Positions 36,394 to 45,387 of a DNA stretch of 64,000 nt are shown piece after piece. Numbering within the stretch: the stretch's first letter is position 1; every line of letters begins with the position of its first letter. Location of the stretch: assembly GCF_001598235.1 (NCBI RefSeq), contig NZ_BCYO01000006.1, forward strand, positions 213,433 to 277,432, read 5' to 3'. A model generated the notes under the pieces. That model searched no databases. It saw nothing but the letters and a program-made list of their open reading frames with translations, and was not told where the DNA came from. Source of the DNA: Polaromonas jejuensis NBRC 106434. GTDB lineage: Bacteria; Pseudomonadota; Gammaproteobacteria; Burkholderiales; Burkholderiaceae_C. The position numbers and the translations under genes are program-made.

Positions 36394-37230
36394 ATGGCCC
36401 AATTCATCCGCGAATACCTGCTCGCCGTGCAGTTCTTCACCCGCATCCCCATCACCGGGCGGCTGGCCGACTGGGTGGGCTACAGCCCCGAGCTGCTGCG
36501 CACCAGTGCCGCCCACTTTCCGGGCATTGGCGTGGTGGTCGGCGCCGTGGCGGCGGCGGTCTATGCGCTGCTGCAGGGCGTGCTGCCCGACACCACCTTC
36601 ACGCCGCTGGCGTCGGCGGTGTTTAGCACCGTCGCCACGCTGCTACTGACGGGCGGCTTCCACGAAGATGGCCTGGCCGATGTGGCCGATGGCCTGGGCG
36701 GCAGCTACGACCGCGCGCGCTCACTGGAAATCATGAAGGACTCGCGCGTGGGGGCGTTTGGCGCCATGGCGCTGATGCTGGCGCTGCTGTGCAAGGTCGC
36801 GCTGCTGTCCATCCTGGGCTCGGTCGAAGGCAGCCCCGCCGGCTGGGAAGGCACGCTTTTCAGCGGCTGGTATGCGTGCACCGCCCTGTGGACAGGCCAC
36901 ATCGTCTCGCGCGGCCTGCCGCTGCTGATGATTCGCCTGCTGCCGCATGTGGGCGACACCGCGACGTCCAAATCCAAGCCGCTGGCCGACCAGATCTCGA
37001 CGGCCAGCCTGCTGGTCGCGTTTACATGGTGTTTTATGGCACTGGCCCTCGCCAGTCTTGTGCTGGATGCTACGAATTTAATAGTCGGCTGCAGCTTTTC
37101 CGGGCTCGCCCTGCTGTGGCTGCTGCGCTTTTTCAAGCATCGCCTGCAGGGCTTTACCGGCGACTGCCTGGGGGCCACGCAGCAGGTCTGCGAAATCGCC
37201 TTTTACCTGGGGCTGGCGGTGAGTCTATGA
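36394..37230 (+). CDS. cobS: Adenosylcobinamide-GDP ribazoletransferase (cobalamin synthase)
   Basis: 278 residues. An integral membrane enzyme joining adenosylcobinamide-GDP to alpha-ribazole. The N-terminal AVQFFTRIPI, the acidic motif GGFHEDGLADVADGLGG and the C-terminal LQGFTGDCLGATQQ are characteristic, and about six membrane helices are visible. Near residues 227-233 the sequence GATGCTACGAATTTAATAG resembles a decayed copy of repeat family 1 (ATNLIVG), but this is uncertain. It is followed by a repeat family 2 copy that separates it from cobC. Confidence 0.93.
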   Translation: MAQFIREYLLAVQFFTRIPITGRLADWVGYSPELLRTSAAHFPGIGVVVGAVAAAVYALLQGVLPDTTFTPLASAVFSTVATLLLTGGFHEDGLADVADGLGGSYDRARSLEIMKDSRVGAFGAMALMLALLCKVALLSILGSVEGSPAGWEGTLFSGWYACTALWTGHIVSRGLPLLMIRLLPHVGDTATSKSKPLADQISTASLLVAFTWCFMALALASLVLDATNLIVGCSFSGLALLWLLRFFKHRLQGFTGDCLGATQQVCEIAFYLGLAVSL

Positions 37231-37325
37231 AAATGTGGCCCCCACGCTTGTGGCTACGCCGCTCTTCGAGAACGCTACGCGTACTGCGCTGCCCCACCGA
37301 GGGGGCGGGTTTCGCCTTGACCCCC
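37229..37325 (+). repeat. Dispersed repeat family 2, copy between cobS and cobC
   Basis: GTGGCCCCCACGCTTGTGGC, CACTGCGCTGCCCC-type and CACCGAGGGGGC elements occur in the family order, with an extra AT-richer segment in the middle. It fills almost the whole 106-base gap. Confidence 0.6.
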
Positions 37326-37336
37326 ACCGTCTCCGC

Positions 37337-37894
37337 ATGAAGCTCTGGCTGGTCCGCCATGCCCAGCCTCTGGTCGCCGCCGGCATTTGCTATGGCCGGC
37401 TCGACATGGCGGCCGATGCCGAGGCCACCGCGCAATGCGCCCGCAGCCTGGCCGCGCAACTGCCCCCGCGCCTGCGGGTCGCCAGCTCCCCGCTACAAAG
37501 ATGTGAGCAATTGGCGCAGGCCCTGCAAGGGCTCAGACCCGATTTGATTTACAAAACCGATGCACGGCTGCAGGAAATGGATTTTGGCCACTGGGAGGGC
37601 CGCGCCTGGCAGGCTATCGCCGAAACCGAGCTGCAGGCCTGGAGCCGCGACTTTGCCGATTACCCCGTGGGCGCGGTCGGCGAGAGCGTGAGCCGCTTCA
37701 TGGCGCGGGTGGCCGCCGCCTTTGATGCGCTGCAGGCCCCCGGCGAACACGGCCAGGACACGCTGTGGATCACCCATGCCGGCGTGATCCGGGCGGTGGA
37801 CCTGCTGACGAGTGGCCTGCGTCACATCGAGCGCGCCGACCAGTGGCCGCCGCACGCCCCGAAATATGGACAATGGCACACACGGGACCTGTGA
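37337..37894 (+). CDS. cobC: Alpha-ribazole phosphatase (histidine phosphatase family)
   Basis: 185 residues. The catalytic His is in LWLVRHAQP (an Ala replaces the usual Gly of the RHG motif); the second His is in WITHAGVIRAV, and the acid Glu in LQEMDFGHWEGRAW. It removes the 5' phosphate of alpha-ribazole phosphate in cobalamin synthesis, in keeping with cobT and cobS upstream. ATG 37337 (MKLWLVRH) is chosen; the frame is open upstream through the repeat. Other phosphoglycerate-mutase-like roles are possible, but context supports CobC. Confidence 0.85.
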   Translation: MKLWLVRHAQPLVAAGICYGRLDMAADAEATAQCARSLAAQLPPRLRVASSPLQRCEQLAQALQGLRPDLIYKTDARLQEMDFGHWEGRAWQAIAETELQAWSRDFADYPVGAVGESVSRFMARVAAAFDALQAPGEHGQDTLWITHAGVIRAVDLLTSGLRHIERADQWPPHAPKYGQWHTRDL

Positions 37895-37954
37895 CCCGCC
37901 TAACCCCGGGCCGCAGTTACTCCAGGCGTACTCCGACCAGAACAAGGCATTCCC

Positions 37955-38908
37955 ATGGCAGCAAATCTTGACGGTCAGCTCGTGGTGGCAATCTCCTCGC
38001 GCGCCCTGTTTGACTTTGAAGAGGAAAACCGCGTGTTTGAAGCCGCCCTGACGGGCGCACCGGCCCCCGGCGCTGAAGCCGGCGCTGTCCCCGGTCGCCC
38101 CCATGACGATGCCTACATGAAACTCCAGCTGGAGCGGCTGGACGTGCCGGCCAAACCGGGCGTGGCCTTCTCGCTGGTCAAGAAGCTGCTGGCCTTCAAC
38201 ACGGATGCCAAACGCGTGGAAGTCGTCATGCTGTCGCGCAACGACCCGGTCTCCGGGCTGCGGGTGTTTCGTTCCGCCGACGTCAACAAGCTCAAGCTGG
38301 AGCGCGGCGTCTTCACCAAGGGCCGCCCGCCCTACAACTATCTGCGCGCCCTGCAGGCCAACCTGTTCCTGTCGGCGAACCCCGATGACGTCAGGGCGGC
38401 GCTGGATGCGGGCTTTGCCGCCGCCACCGTGGCCACGCACTCGGTGCATGCCAAAAGCACCTACCCCAACGAAGTTCGCATCGCCTTCGACGGCGATGCG
38501 GTGCTGTTTTCCGACCAGGCCGAGCGGGTGTTCCAGCGCAACGGACTGGACGCCTTTCAAAAGCATGAGCGCAAGCTGGCGGCAAAGCCCCTGCCGCCCG
38601 GCCCCTTCATGCCTCTGCTGCAGGCGCTGCACCGGCTGCAGCAGGCCGGCACGCCCCACATGCGCATACGCACGGCGCTGGTCACGGCGCGCAGCGCGCC
38701 GGCGCATGAGCGCGCCATCCGCACGCTGATGGACTGGAACATCGAGGTCGACGAGGCCATGTTCCTGGGCGGCCTGGCCAAGGGCGAGTTCCTGCGCGAA
38801 TTCGAACCCGACTTTTTCTTTGACGACCAGACCGGCCATGTGCATTCGGCGGCCCAGCATGTGCCCTCTGGCCATGTGGCCAGCGGTGTCGCCAATCCGC
38901 AGGCCTGA
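37955..38908 (+). CDS. 5'-nucleotidase (cytosolic cN-I-like family)
   Basis: 317 residues. It resembles bacterial relatives of cytosolic 5'-nucleotidase I, with the family blocks AISSRALFDFEEENRVFE, YMKLQLER, VEVVMLSRNDPVSGLRVF, IAFDGDAVLFSDQAER and GGLAKGEFLREFEPDFFFDDQ. It should dephosphorylate nucleoside monophosphates in the cytoplasm. It lies 60 bases after cobC and 37 bases before the ABC exporter; a shared transcript is plausible but the functional link is not obvious. Confidence 0.85.
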   Translation: MAANLDGQLVVAISSRALFDFEEENRVFEAALTGAPAPGAEAGAVPGRPHDDAYMKLQLERLDVPAKPGVAFSLVKKLLAFNTDAKRVEVVMLSRNDPVSGLRVFRSADVNKLKLERGVFTKGRPPYNYLRALQANLFLSANPDDVRAALDAGFAAATVATHSVHAKSTYPNEVRIAFDGDAVLFSDQAERVFQRNGLDAFQKHERKLAAKPLPPGPFMPLLQALHRLQQAGTPHMRIRTALVTARSAPAHERAIRTLMDWNIEVDEAMFLGGLAKGEFLREFEPDFFFDDQTGHVHSAAQHVPSGHVASGVANPQA

Positions 38909-38945
38909 ATCCATTGACTTCATTGAATCCATCAAGAGACCCCGC

Positions 38946-40775
38946 ATGAATCTGCTCTCCCGCCTTGCCCACAAATTCAGCGACTTCAGGCACTTCGGCG
39001 CCCGGGTCTGGGCCCTCTCGGCCCCCTACTTCCGCTCCGAAGACAAATGGAAGGCGCGCGGCCTGCTGTTGGCCATCGTCCTGCTGAACCTGGGCGCGGT
39101 CTACATGCTGGTGCTGCTCAACGACTGGAACCGGGTGTTCTACGACGCACTGCAAAACAAGAACGCGGCCGTGTTCTGGACGCAGCTGGGCCGCTTCACC
39201 TACCTGGCCTTTGCCTTCATCCTGATCGCGGTGTACCGCTTCTACCTGACCCAGTTGCTGGAAGTGCGCTGGCGCGCGTGGATGACCACGCACTACCTGC
39301 AGCGCTGGCTGGCCGACCATGCGTTTTACAAGCTGGAGCTGGCGCGCTTTTCAAGTGCCGGAAAAAACAGCGCCAACACCCCGGACAACCCGGACCAGCG
39401 GATCCAGGAAGACATCAACCTTTTCACCAGCTACAGCATTTCGCTGAGCATGGGCCTCTTGAATGCCGTGGTCACCCTGCTCAGCTTTGTCGGCATCCTC
39501 TGGTCGCTCTCGGGCGCGTTCGCCTTCACGCTGGGCGGCAGCAGCTACAGCATTCCGGGCTTCATGGTCTGGATGGCCGTACTCTACTGCGCCGTCGGCA
39601 GCCTTATCACCCATTACATCGGCCGCCCGCAGATCAGGCTCAACTACCAGCAACAGCGCTACGAGGCCGACTTTCGCCACCACATGGTGCGGGTGCGCGA
39701 GTACAGCGAATCGATTGCCCTCGACAAGGGCGAAGCCGTGGAGCGCGTGCAGCTGGACACCCGCTTTGCCGCCGTGCTGGGCAACTACATCCGGCTCATC
39801 AAGAAGCAGAAAAACCTGGTCTGGTTTACCAACTTCTTTGGCCAGGCGGCGGTGGTGTTTCCCTTCATCGTGGCGGCGCCGCGCTTTTTCAGCGGGGCGA
39901 TCCAGCTGGGCGAACTCATGCAGATAGCGTCAGCCTTCGGTCGGGTGCAGGATTCGCTGAGCTGGCTGGTCGACAACTACAGCAGCCTGGCCGCGTGGCG
40001 CGCCACGACCGACCGCCTGACCAGTTTTGAAGACCACATTTCGAGCGTAGTCCAGCAGGGACGGGCGCAAGCAGCTAGCAATTTAATAGCAACCGACGAT
40101 CACTCCGTGACCGGCGCCGACGCGCTGTCCGCCAGCCACCTGACCTTGACGCTGCCGACGGGCGCCACCTTGCTGAGCGACCTGTCGCTGCAGGCCGGCC
40201 CCGGCGAGAGCGTGCTCGTCAAGGGCCCCTCGGGCAGCGGCAAGTCCACGCTGTTCCGTGCCCTGGCGGGCATCTGGCCGTTTGCCAAGGGCCGGACCCG
40301 GCTGCCGGCGGACGCCATGTTCATTCCGCAGCGCCCCTACTTTCCCGATGGCAGCCTGCGCGACGCGCTGGCCTATCCGCAGCCCGCCGCACAATACAGC
40401 GACGAGGCCCTGAAGCGGGCGCTCGCCGACGCACAGCTGTCGCAGCTGGCCAGCCGGCTCGACGACAAGGACGCCTGGAGCCAGAAGCTCTCGGGCGGCG
40501 AGCAGCAACGCCTGGCCATTGCCCGGGTGCTGCTGAAAAAGCCGACCTGGATTTTTGCCGACGAAGCCACCAGCGCGCTGGACGAGGCGGCCGAGAAAAC
40601 GCTGTATGAAAAACTTATGGCGCATGTGAAAACCATGCATGGCAGCCTGGTTTCGATTGCCCACCGCCCCAGCGTGGCGGCTTTTCACACCAGGCGCTGG
40701 GAACTGGAGAAAATGCCCGAGGGCTCGCCGGCCTTGTACCGCATCCAGGAACGCCAGGTACAGGAGATCGCCTGA
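38946..40775 (+). CDS. ABC transporter, fused permease and ATPase (SbmA/BacA-YddA type)
   Basis: 609 residues. The N-terminal ABC_membrane_2-type domain has about six helices (blocks DWNRVFYDALQNK, WRAWMTTHYLQRWLADHAFY and NPDQRIQEDINLF). The C-terminal ATPase has Walker A GPSGSGKST, signature LSGGEQQRLA and Walker B WIFADEATSALDE. Relatives import peptides or vitamin B12; proximity to cobalamin genes makes B12 transport worth considering, though it is inference. Residues about 373-383 (RAQAASNLIAT) come from an in-frame family 1 repeat in the linker before the ATPase. ATG 38946 is used. The MFS gene starts with the base after its stop. Confidence 0.88.
   Translation: MNLLSRLAHKFSDFRHFGARVWALSAPYFRSEDKWKARGLLLAIVLLNLGAVYMLVLLNDWNRVFYDALQNKNAAVFWTQLGRFTYLAFAFILIAVYRFYLTQLLEVRWRAWMTTHYLQRWLADHAFYKLELARFSSAGKNSANTPDNPDQRIQEDINLFTSYSISLSMGLLNAVVTLLSFVGILWSLSGAFAFTLGGSSYSIPGFMVWMAVLYCAVGSLITHYIGRPQIRLNYQQQRYEADFRHHMVRVREYSESIALDKGEAVERVQLDTRFAAVLGNYIRLIKKQKNLVWFTNFFGQAAVVFPFIVAAPRFFSGAIQLGELMQIASAFGRVQDSLSWLVDNYSSLAAWRATTDRLTSFEDHISSVVQQGRAQAASNLIATDDHSVTGADALSASHLTLTLPTGATLLSDLSLQAGPGESVLVKGPSGSGKSTLFRALAGIWPFAKGRTRLPADAMFIPQRPYFPDGSLRDALAYPQPAAQYSDEALKRALADAQLSQLASRLDDKDAWSQKLSGGEQQRLAIARVLLKKPTWIFADEATSALDEAAEKTLYEKLMAHVKTMHGSLVSIAHRPSVAAFHTRRWELEKMPEGSPALYRIQERQVQEIA
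40063..40093 (+). repeat. Dispersed repeat family 1, copy h, inside the ABC transporter gene
   Basis: CGGGCGCAAGCAGCTAGC then AATTTAATAGCAACC. It is in frame and read in the same phase as the pgi copy, giving RAQAASNLIAT. Confidence 0.8.
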
Positions 40776-42386
40776 ATGCCGGAGGTGTTGACCCAGGCCG
40801 CCGCGGCCGAATCCCTCTCGGCCTGGGCGCCCATCAAGCACCCGGTGTTCCGCCTGCTGTGGAGCACCTGGCTGGTCGCCAATATCTGCATGTGGATGAA
40901 CGACGTGGCGGCGGCCTGGATGATGACGTCCATGACCACCACGCCCATCTGGGTGGCGCTGGTGCAGTCGGCCTCCACCCTGCCGGTATTCCTGCTGGGC
41001 CTGCCCAGCGGAGCGCTGGCCGACATCCTGGACCGCCGGCGCTATTTCATCATGACGCAGTTCTGGGTCGCCGGCGTCGCCACGCTGCTGTGCATTGCGG
41101 TGATCGCCGGTGTCATGACGCCGGCCCTGCTGCTGGCGCTGACCTTCGCCAATGGCGTCGGCCTGGCCATGCGCTGGCCGGTATTTGCGGCCATCGTTCC
41201 CGAACTGGTGCCGCGCCCGCAGCTGCCGGCGGCGCTGGCCCTGAATGGCGTGGCCATGAATGCCTCGCGCATCGTCGGGCCGCTGGTGGCCGGCGCGCTG
41301 ATTGCGAGTGCGGGCACGGCTTATGTGTTCGTGCTCAATGCCCTGCTGTCGGTGATTTCAGGCTTTGTCATCATGCGCTGGCGGCGCGACCATTCGCCCA
41401 GCCCGCTGGGCCGCGAACGCCTGGTCAGCGCCATGCGCGTGGGGCTGCAGTTTGTCCGCCAGTCCAGCCGCCTGCGCTCGGTGCTGCTGCGCGTCTCGCT
41501 GTTTTTCCTGCATTCCACGGCGCTGCTGGCCCTGTTGCCGCTGGTGGCGCGCCGCCTGCACGGCGGCGATGCCGGCACCTTCACGCTGCTGCTGGCCGCC
41601 ATGGGCGCCGGCGCCATCATCGCCGCCATGCAATTGCCGCGCCTGCGCCAGATGATGGCGGGCGACACGCTGGTGCTGCGCGCCACCTTGCTGCAGTCGG
41701 CCTCCACCGCCGTCATGGCGTTTGCGCCCAATGTGTACGTCGCGGTGCCGGCCATGCTGCTCAATGGCATGGCCTGGATTTCGTGCGCCAACTCACTCAG
41801 CGTGTCGGCCCAGCTGTCGCTGCCCGATTGGGTGCGCGCACGCGGCATGTCGATGTACCAGATGGCCATCATGGGGGCCAGCGCGCTGGGCGCGGCCCTG
41901 TGGGGCCAGGTGGCCACGCTCACCAGCATTGCGACCGGCTTGCTGGTGGCGGCGCTCAGCGGCAGCATCAGCATGCTGCTGGCGCAGCGCTGGGTGGTCG
42001 ACCTCAGCATCGAGGAGGACCTGACGCCGTCCCGCGAGTTCAAGGCGCCCGTGGCCGAGGCCCCGCCGGGCCTCGGCCATGTGGTGGTCACGATCGACTA
42101 CCTGATTGATCCGGCGCGGGCCGATGCTTTCCGCGCCCTCATGCAGGAAAGCCGCCGCAGCCGCCTGCGCCAGGGGGCGCTGGCGTGGGAACTGCTGCGC
42201 GACGTCAACCAGCCCGGGCGCTTTGTCGAGCAGATCGTCGATGAATCATGGACCGAGCACCTGCGTCGCTTTGACCGCGTGACGGCCAGCGACGTGGCGC
42301 TGCGCGAGCGCAAGCTCGGCTTTCATATCGGCGCCGAGCCGCCGCTGGTGACCCGCTGCGTGGTGGAGGGCCTGGTGCGCGCCTGA
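40776..42386 (+). CDS. Major facilitator transporter (EntS-like MFS_3) with C-terminal ABM-like domain
   Basis: 536 residues. About twelve membrane helices occupy residues 20-410 with the family-type VFLLGLPSGALADILDRRR loop and RIVGPLVAGALIA. The last ~95 residues (HVVVTIDYLIDPARADAFRA onward) form a soluble domain resembling the antibiotic biosynthesis monooxygenase fold, a known extension of this MFS branch. Predicted to export small molecules; the substrate is unknown. It begins immediately after the ABC transporter stop, so it is probably cotranscribed. Confidence 0.85.
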   Translation: MPEVLTQAAAAESLSAWAPIKHPVFRLLWSTWLVANICMWMNDVAAAWMMTSMTTTPIWVALVQSASTLPVFLLGLPSGALADILDRRRYFIMTQFWVAGVATLLCIAVIAGVMTPALLLALTFANGVGLAMRWPVFAAIVPELVPRPQLPAALALNGVAMNASRIVGPLVAGALIASAGTAYVFVLNALLSVISGFVIMRWRRDHSPSPLGRERLVSAMRVGLQFVRQSSRLRSVLLRVSLFFLHSTALLALLPLVARRLHGGDAGTFTLLLAAMGAGAIIAAMQLPRLRQMMAGDTLVLRATLLQSASTAVMAFAPNVYVAVPAMLLNGMAWISCANSLSVSAQLSLPDWVRARGMSMYQMAIMGASALGAALWGQVATLTSIATGLLVAALSGSISMLLAQRWVVDLSIEEDLTPSREFKAPVAEAPPGLGHVVVTIDYLIDPARADAFRALMQESRRSRLRQGALAWELLRDVNQPGRFVEQIVDESWTEHLRRFDRVTASDVALRERKLGFHIGAEPPLVTRCVVEGLVRA

Positions 42387-42396
42387 CGTCGAGGCC

Positions 42397-43095
42397 TCAG
42401 TTCGCTTCGGCAAAACGCTGGTAGCCGCGCGCCCGCAGCTCACAGGCCGGGCATTGCCCGCAGCCATAGCCCCAGTCGTTCCGGTGGATGCGGTCACCGA
42501 GATAGCAGGTGTGGGTGTGCTCCACGATCAGGTCCACCAGGGCCTGGCCGCCCAGCGAATGGGCCAGGCGCCAGGTGTCGGCCTTGTCTATCCACATCAG
42601 CGGCGTTTCGATCAGAAAGCGTTTGTCCATGCCCAGCGAAAGCGCCAGCTGCATGGCCTTGATGGTGTCGTCGCGGCAGTCGGGGTAGCCCGAAAAATCG
42701 GTTTCGCACACCCCCGTGACCAGCACCTGCAGGCCGCGCCGGTACGCCAGGGCCGCCGCCAGCGTCAAAAACAGCAGGTTGCGCCCCGGCACAAAGGTGT
42801 TGGGCAGGCCCGAGCCTTCCATCTTGATGGCGACGTCGCGCGTCAGCGAGGTGTCGCTGACCTGCCCGAGCACGGCCAGGTCCAGCAGGTGATCCTCACC
42901 CAGCTTGGGCGCCCATTGGGAGAAGCGGCTTTTGATTTCGCGCAGCACATTCAGGCGCGCGTCCAGCTCCACCTTGTGGCGCTGGCCGTAGTCAAAGGCG
43001 ATGGTTTCAACGCGCTCGTATTTGGAGAGCGCCAGCGCCAGGCAGGTGGTGGAGTCCTGACCCCCGGAAAATAGAACGAGCGCGGAGGTATGCAT
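42397..43095 (-). CDS. queC: 7-cyano-7-deazaguanine synthase
   Basis: 232 residues. It makes preQ0 from 7-carboxy-7-deazaguanine for queuosine tRNA modification. The ATP PP-loop [13 protein letters not shown] is at residues 8-20, and the C-terminal zinc cysteines are in CYLGDRIH...YGCGQCPAC. It is 18 bases downstream of the FAH-family gene on the same strand and convergent with the MFS gene. Confidence 0.94.
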   Translation of the reverse strand: MHTSALVLFSGGQDSTTCLALALSKYERVETIAFDYGQRHKVELDARLNVLREIKSRFSQWAPKLGEDHLLDLAVLGQVSDTSLTRDVAIKMEGSGLPNTFVPGRNLLFLTLAAALAYRRGLQVLVTGVCETDFSGYPDCRDDTIKAMQLALSLGMDKRFLIETPLMWIDKADTWRLAHSLGGQALVDLIVEHTHTCYLGDRIHRNDWGYGCGQCPACELRARGYQRFAEAN

Positions 43096-43113
43096 GGTCG
43101 ATCTCCCTTTTGC

Positions 43114-44292
43114 TTACAGCAGGCCGCGGCGCGCCAGGCTTTGCATCAGCGCCGAAATGCCGAAGGTCCAGGGCGCGGCCTTGTCGGACGTGGTGACGCG
43201 GTTCACCAGGCTGCCCAGCTGCGGCGTCGAGACGGTGACCACATCGCCCACCACATGCGTGAAACCCTGGCCGGGGCCGTGGCGGTCTTGCGTGGGCGCA
43301 AACATGGTGCCCAGAAACAGCATGAAGCCATCGGGGTACTGGTGATTGGCGCCAATCGCCTGCGCCACCAGGTCCAGCGGGTCGCGGCTGATCTGGCTGA
43401 GCGAACTGCCGCCCTTCATCTCAAAGCCCTCGGGGCCGCTCACCGTCATGCTCAGGTCGCAGCGGCGTACATGGTCGAGGGTGAAATGCGCGTCAAACAG
43501 GCGGATGAAGGGGCCAATCGCACAGGAAGCGTTGTTGTCCTTGGCCTTGCCCAGCAGCAGCGCGCTGCGCCCTTCGAAATCGCGCAGATTCACGTCGTTG
43601 CCCAGGGCCGCGCCCTGCACTTCGCCGCGCGAATTCACGGCCAGCACGATTTCGGGTTCCGGGTTGTTCCAGTGGCTGTGCGGATGGATGCCGACTTCGG
43701 CGCCCGTGCCAACGGCGCTCAGCGGCTGGCTCTTGGTGAAAATTTCGGCATCCGGGCCGATGCCCACCTCGAGGTATTGCGACCAGACGCCCTGGGCGAT
43801 CAGCACCTCCTTGAGCCGGGCGGCCTCGGGCGAGCCCGGCCTGATGCGGCTCAGGTTGTCGCCGATCACGCCAACCACCGCGCGGCGCACGGACTCGGCC
43901 TTGCTGGCGTCGCCGCGGGCCTGCTCTTCAATCACGCGCTCCAGCATGGACGCCACAAAAGTCACGCCGGCCGCCTTGATGGCCTGCAGGTCGCAAGGCG
44001 CCAGCAGCCAGGGCAGCGCGGGATCGCGCGCATCCTGCGCCGTATTGGCCAGCACCGCAGCGGTATCCGCCAGGCGCGGCAGCGAAGAGGCCGCCGCACG
44101 CACGGCCAGCGCCGGATCCGGCAACTCCAGCAACTGGCTGGCCGTTGGCGCCAGGCTGGACAGGTCAAACACGGCATCGGCACGGACCAGCGCCAGCACC
44201 GGGCCGCTGCCCTCCAGCCAGACGCGGCCAATCAGCAGCGCATCCGCGGCGTCAGTGGGCAAAGACAGGGAAAGGTTCAGGGCGTTTTTCAT
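43114..44292 (-). CDS. Fumarylacetoacetate hydrolase-family enzyme, first copy
   Basis: 392 residues. It belongs to the long FAH branch often linked to sugar-acid degradation. Metal-binding and active-site blocks are EVGIGPDAEIFTK, NNPEPEIVLAVN, GNDVNLRDFEGRSALLLGK and QYPDGFMLFLGTMFAPTQD. It is a close paralogue of the 392-residue enzyme at 52158-53336, down to shared segments such as KAKDNNASCAIGPFIRLFDA. Outside the sugar cluster and next to queC, its substrate is unclear; it may be a backup or specialised hydrolase for a 2-keto-3-deoxy or diketo acid. Confidence 0.85.
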   Translation of the reverse strand: MKNALNLSLSLPTDAADALLIGRVWLEGSGPVLALVRADAVFDLSSLAPTASQLLELPDPALAVRAAASSLPRLADTAAVLANTAQDARDPALPWLLAPCDLQAIKAAGVTFVASMLERVIEEQARGDASKAESVRRAVVGVIGDNLSRIRPGSPEAARLKEVLIAQGVWSQYLEVGIGPDAEIFTKSQPLSAVGTGAEVGIHPHSHWNNPEPEIVLAVNSRGEVQGAALGNDVNLRDFEGRSALLLGKAKDNNASCAIGPFIRLFDAHFTLDHVRRCDLSMTVSGPEGFEMKGGSSLSQISRDPLDLVAQAIGANHQYPDGFMLFLGTMFAPTQDRHGPGQGFTHVVGDVVTVSTPQLGSLVNRVTTSDKAAPWTFGISALMQSLARRGLL

Positions 44293-44502
44293 GGATTGAG
44301 TCGCTGGGCCGTGGACACGGAAAAGTTGATGCCGCCAATACTACAGCGACAAAGGCCAAAACGATGGCGAGTGCGGACTACGCTGAAATACAGGCGGCCC
44401 CGGCCCCGATGTCAGAACCCGCGATGGCGACGCGTCCAAGGTCTGCCAGCCAGGATTTTTTCCAAAAATTACAGCCAAATAAACCTCTCGCGCCCGGCCA
44501 GA

Positions 44503-44533
44503 CTGCGCAAGAAGCTACCAAATTAATAGCAAT
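44503..44533 (+). repeat. Dispersed repeat family 1, copy i
   Basis: CTGCGCAAGAAGCTACC then AAATTAATAGCAATA, close to the copy in the ABC transporter gene. Confidence 0.7.
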
Positions 44534-44612
44534 ACGCACCCGCGGGCAGCCCGGCCCGGTTGGGTCCGTCTCTTCCTCTTGCCTCTTGCAGAAGGACGCG
44601 GCCAATCGTACA

Positions 44613-44649
44613 ATAGCAATTATCAATTGACACAATGAAATCAATTGAT
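44613..44649 (+). promoter_or_regulatory. Candidate OxyR site upstream of ahpC
   Basis: Half-sites ATAG, CAAT, ATGA and TGAT are each separated by exactly 7 bases, the spacing of the ATAG-N7-CTAT-N7-ATAG-N7-CTAT OxyR ladder, but only the first half-site is a perfect match. It lies about 70 bases before the ahpC ATG. Confidence 0.35.
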
Positions 44650-44718
44650 TGGATTGATTGCCTTGTCTGGCCTATTCTTCAGTCCTGTGTTCAACATCCA
44701 ACCCAAAAGGAAACCTCA

Positions 44719-45282
44719 ATGTCCGTGATCAATACCGAAGTTCTGCCGTTCAAGGCTACCGCATTCCACAACGGCAAGTTCGTTGAAGTGAGCAACGAAT
44801 CCACCAAGGGCAAGTGGTCGGTATTCTTCTTCTACCCCGCTGACTTCACCTTCGTCTGCCCCACCGAACTGGGCGACCTGGCCGACAACTACGCCGAGTT
44901 CAAGAAGCTGGGCGTGGAAATCTACGGCGTGTCCACCGACACCCACTTCACCCACAAGGCCTGGCACGACACCTCGGACACCATCGGCAAGATCAAGTAC
45001 CCCATGATCGGCGACCCGACGCTGGCGCTTTCCCGCAACTTCGGCGTGCTGATCGAAGCCGACGGCATGGCCGACCGCGGCACCTTCGTGGTGGACCCGG
45101 AAGGCAAGATCCAGATCGTTGAAATCAACGCGGGCGGCATAGGCCGCGATGCTTCCGAGCTGCTGCGCAAGGTGAAGGCGGCCCAGTACGTGGCATCGCA
45201 CCCCGGTGAAGTCTGCCCTGCCAAGTGGAAGGAAGGCGAAGCCACCCTGTCGCCTTCGCTCGACCTGGTCGGCAAGATCTGA
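44719..45282 (+). CDS. ahpC: Alkyl hydroperoxide reductase subunit C (2-Cys peroxiredoxin)
   Basis: 187 residues. The peroxidatic C47 is in [13 protein letters not shown] and the resolving Cys (about 166) in [11 protein letters not shown], as in enteric AhpC. It reduces hydrogen and organic peroxides in the cytoplasm and is recharged by AhpF encoded downstream. ATG 44719 is preceded by AAAAGGAAA. A terminator between it and ahpF suggests ahpC is made in excess. Confidence 0.97.
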   Translation: MSVINTEVLPFKATAFHNGKFVEVSNESTKGKWSVFFFYPADFTFVCPTELGDLADNYAEFKKLGVEIYGVSTDTHFTHKAWHDTSDTIGKIKYPMIGDPTLALSRNFGVLIEADGMADRGTFVVDPEGKIQIVEINAGGIGRDASELLRKVKAAQYVASHPGEVCPAKWKEGEATLSPSLDLVGKI

Positions 45283-45324
45283 TTTGGCGCACCGCTAAAC
45301 ACTCACAGCTGAACTGCTGAAGAC

Positions 45325-45355
45325 GCCCGGGTGCCTGGCGCCCGGGCTTTTTTTT
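45325..45355 (+). terminator. Terminator between ahpC and ahpF
   Basis: GCCCGGG (45325-45331) pairs with CCCGGGC (45341-45347), followed by eight T. Only 32 bases separate it from the ahpF ATG. Confidence 0.88.
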
Positions 45356-45387
45356 CCCAAAAATTCCCATCCACCAAGGAGTCTGCA

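Larger units (their letters stand above)
44293..44718. other. Gap between the FAH gene and ahpC
   Basis: 426 bases without a supportable gene. It holds a family 1 repeat (44503-44533), the divergent promoters, and an OxyR-like half-site ladder just upstream of ahpC. Confidence 0.6.

Noticed and set aside
37066..37090. Possible decayed repeat family 1 copy inside cobS (GCTACGAATTTAATAG)
   Set aside because: Only the core is partly matched and the flanking GGGCGCAAGCA is missing, so I did not list it as a repeat, though I mention it under cobS.
37480..37540. Segment in cobC resembling repeat family 1 (GCTACAAAGATGTGAGCAATTGG)
   Set aside because: The encoded residues SSPLQRCEQLAQAL are normal for the phosphatase family, so the resemblance is probably chance.
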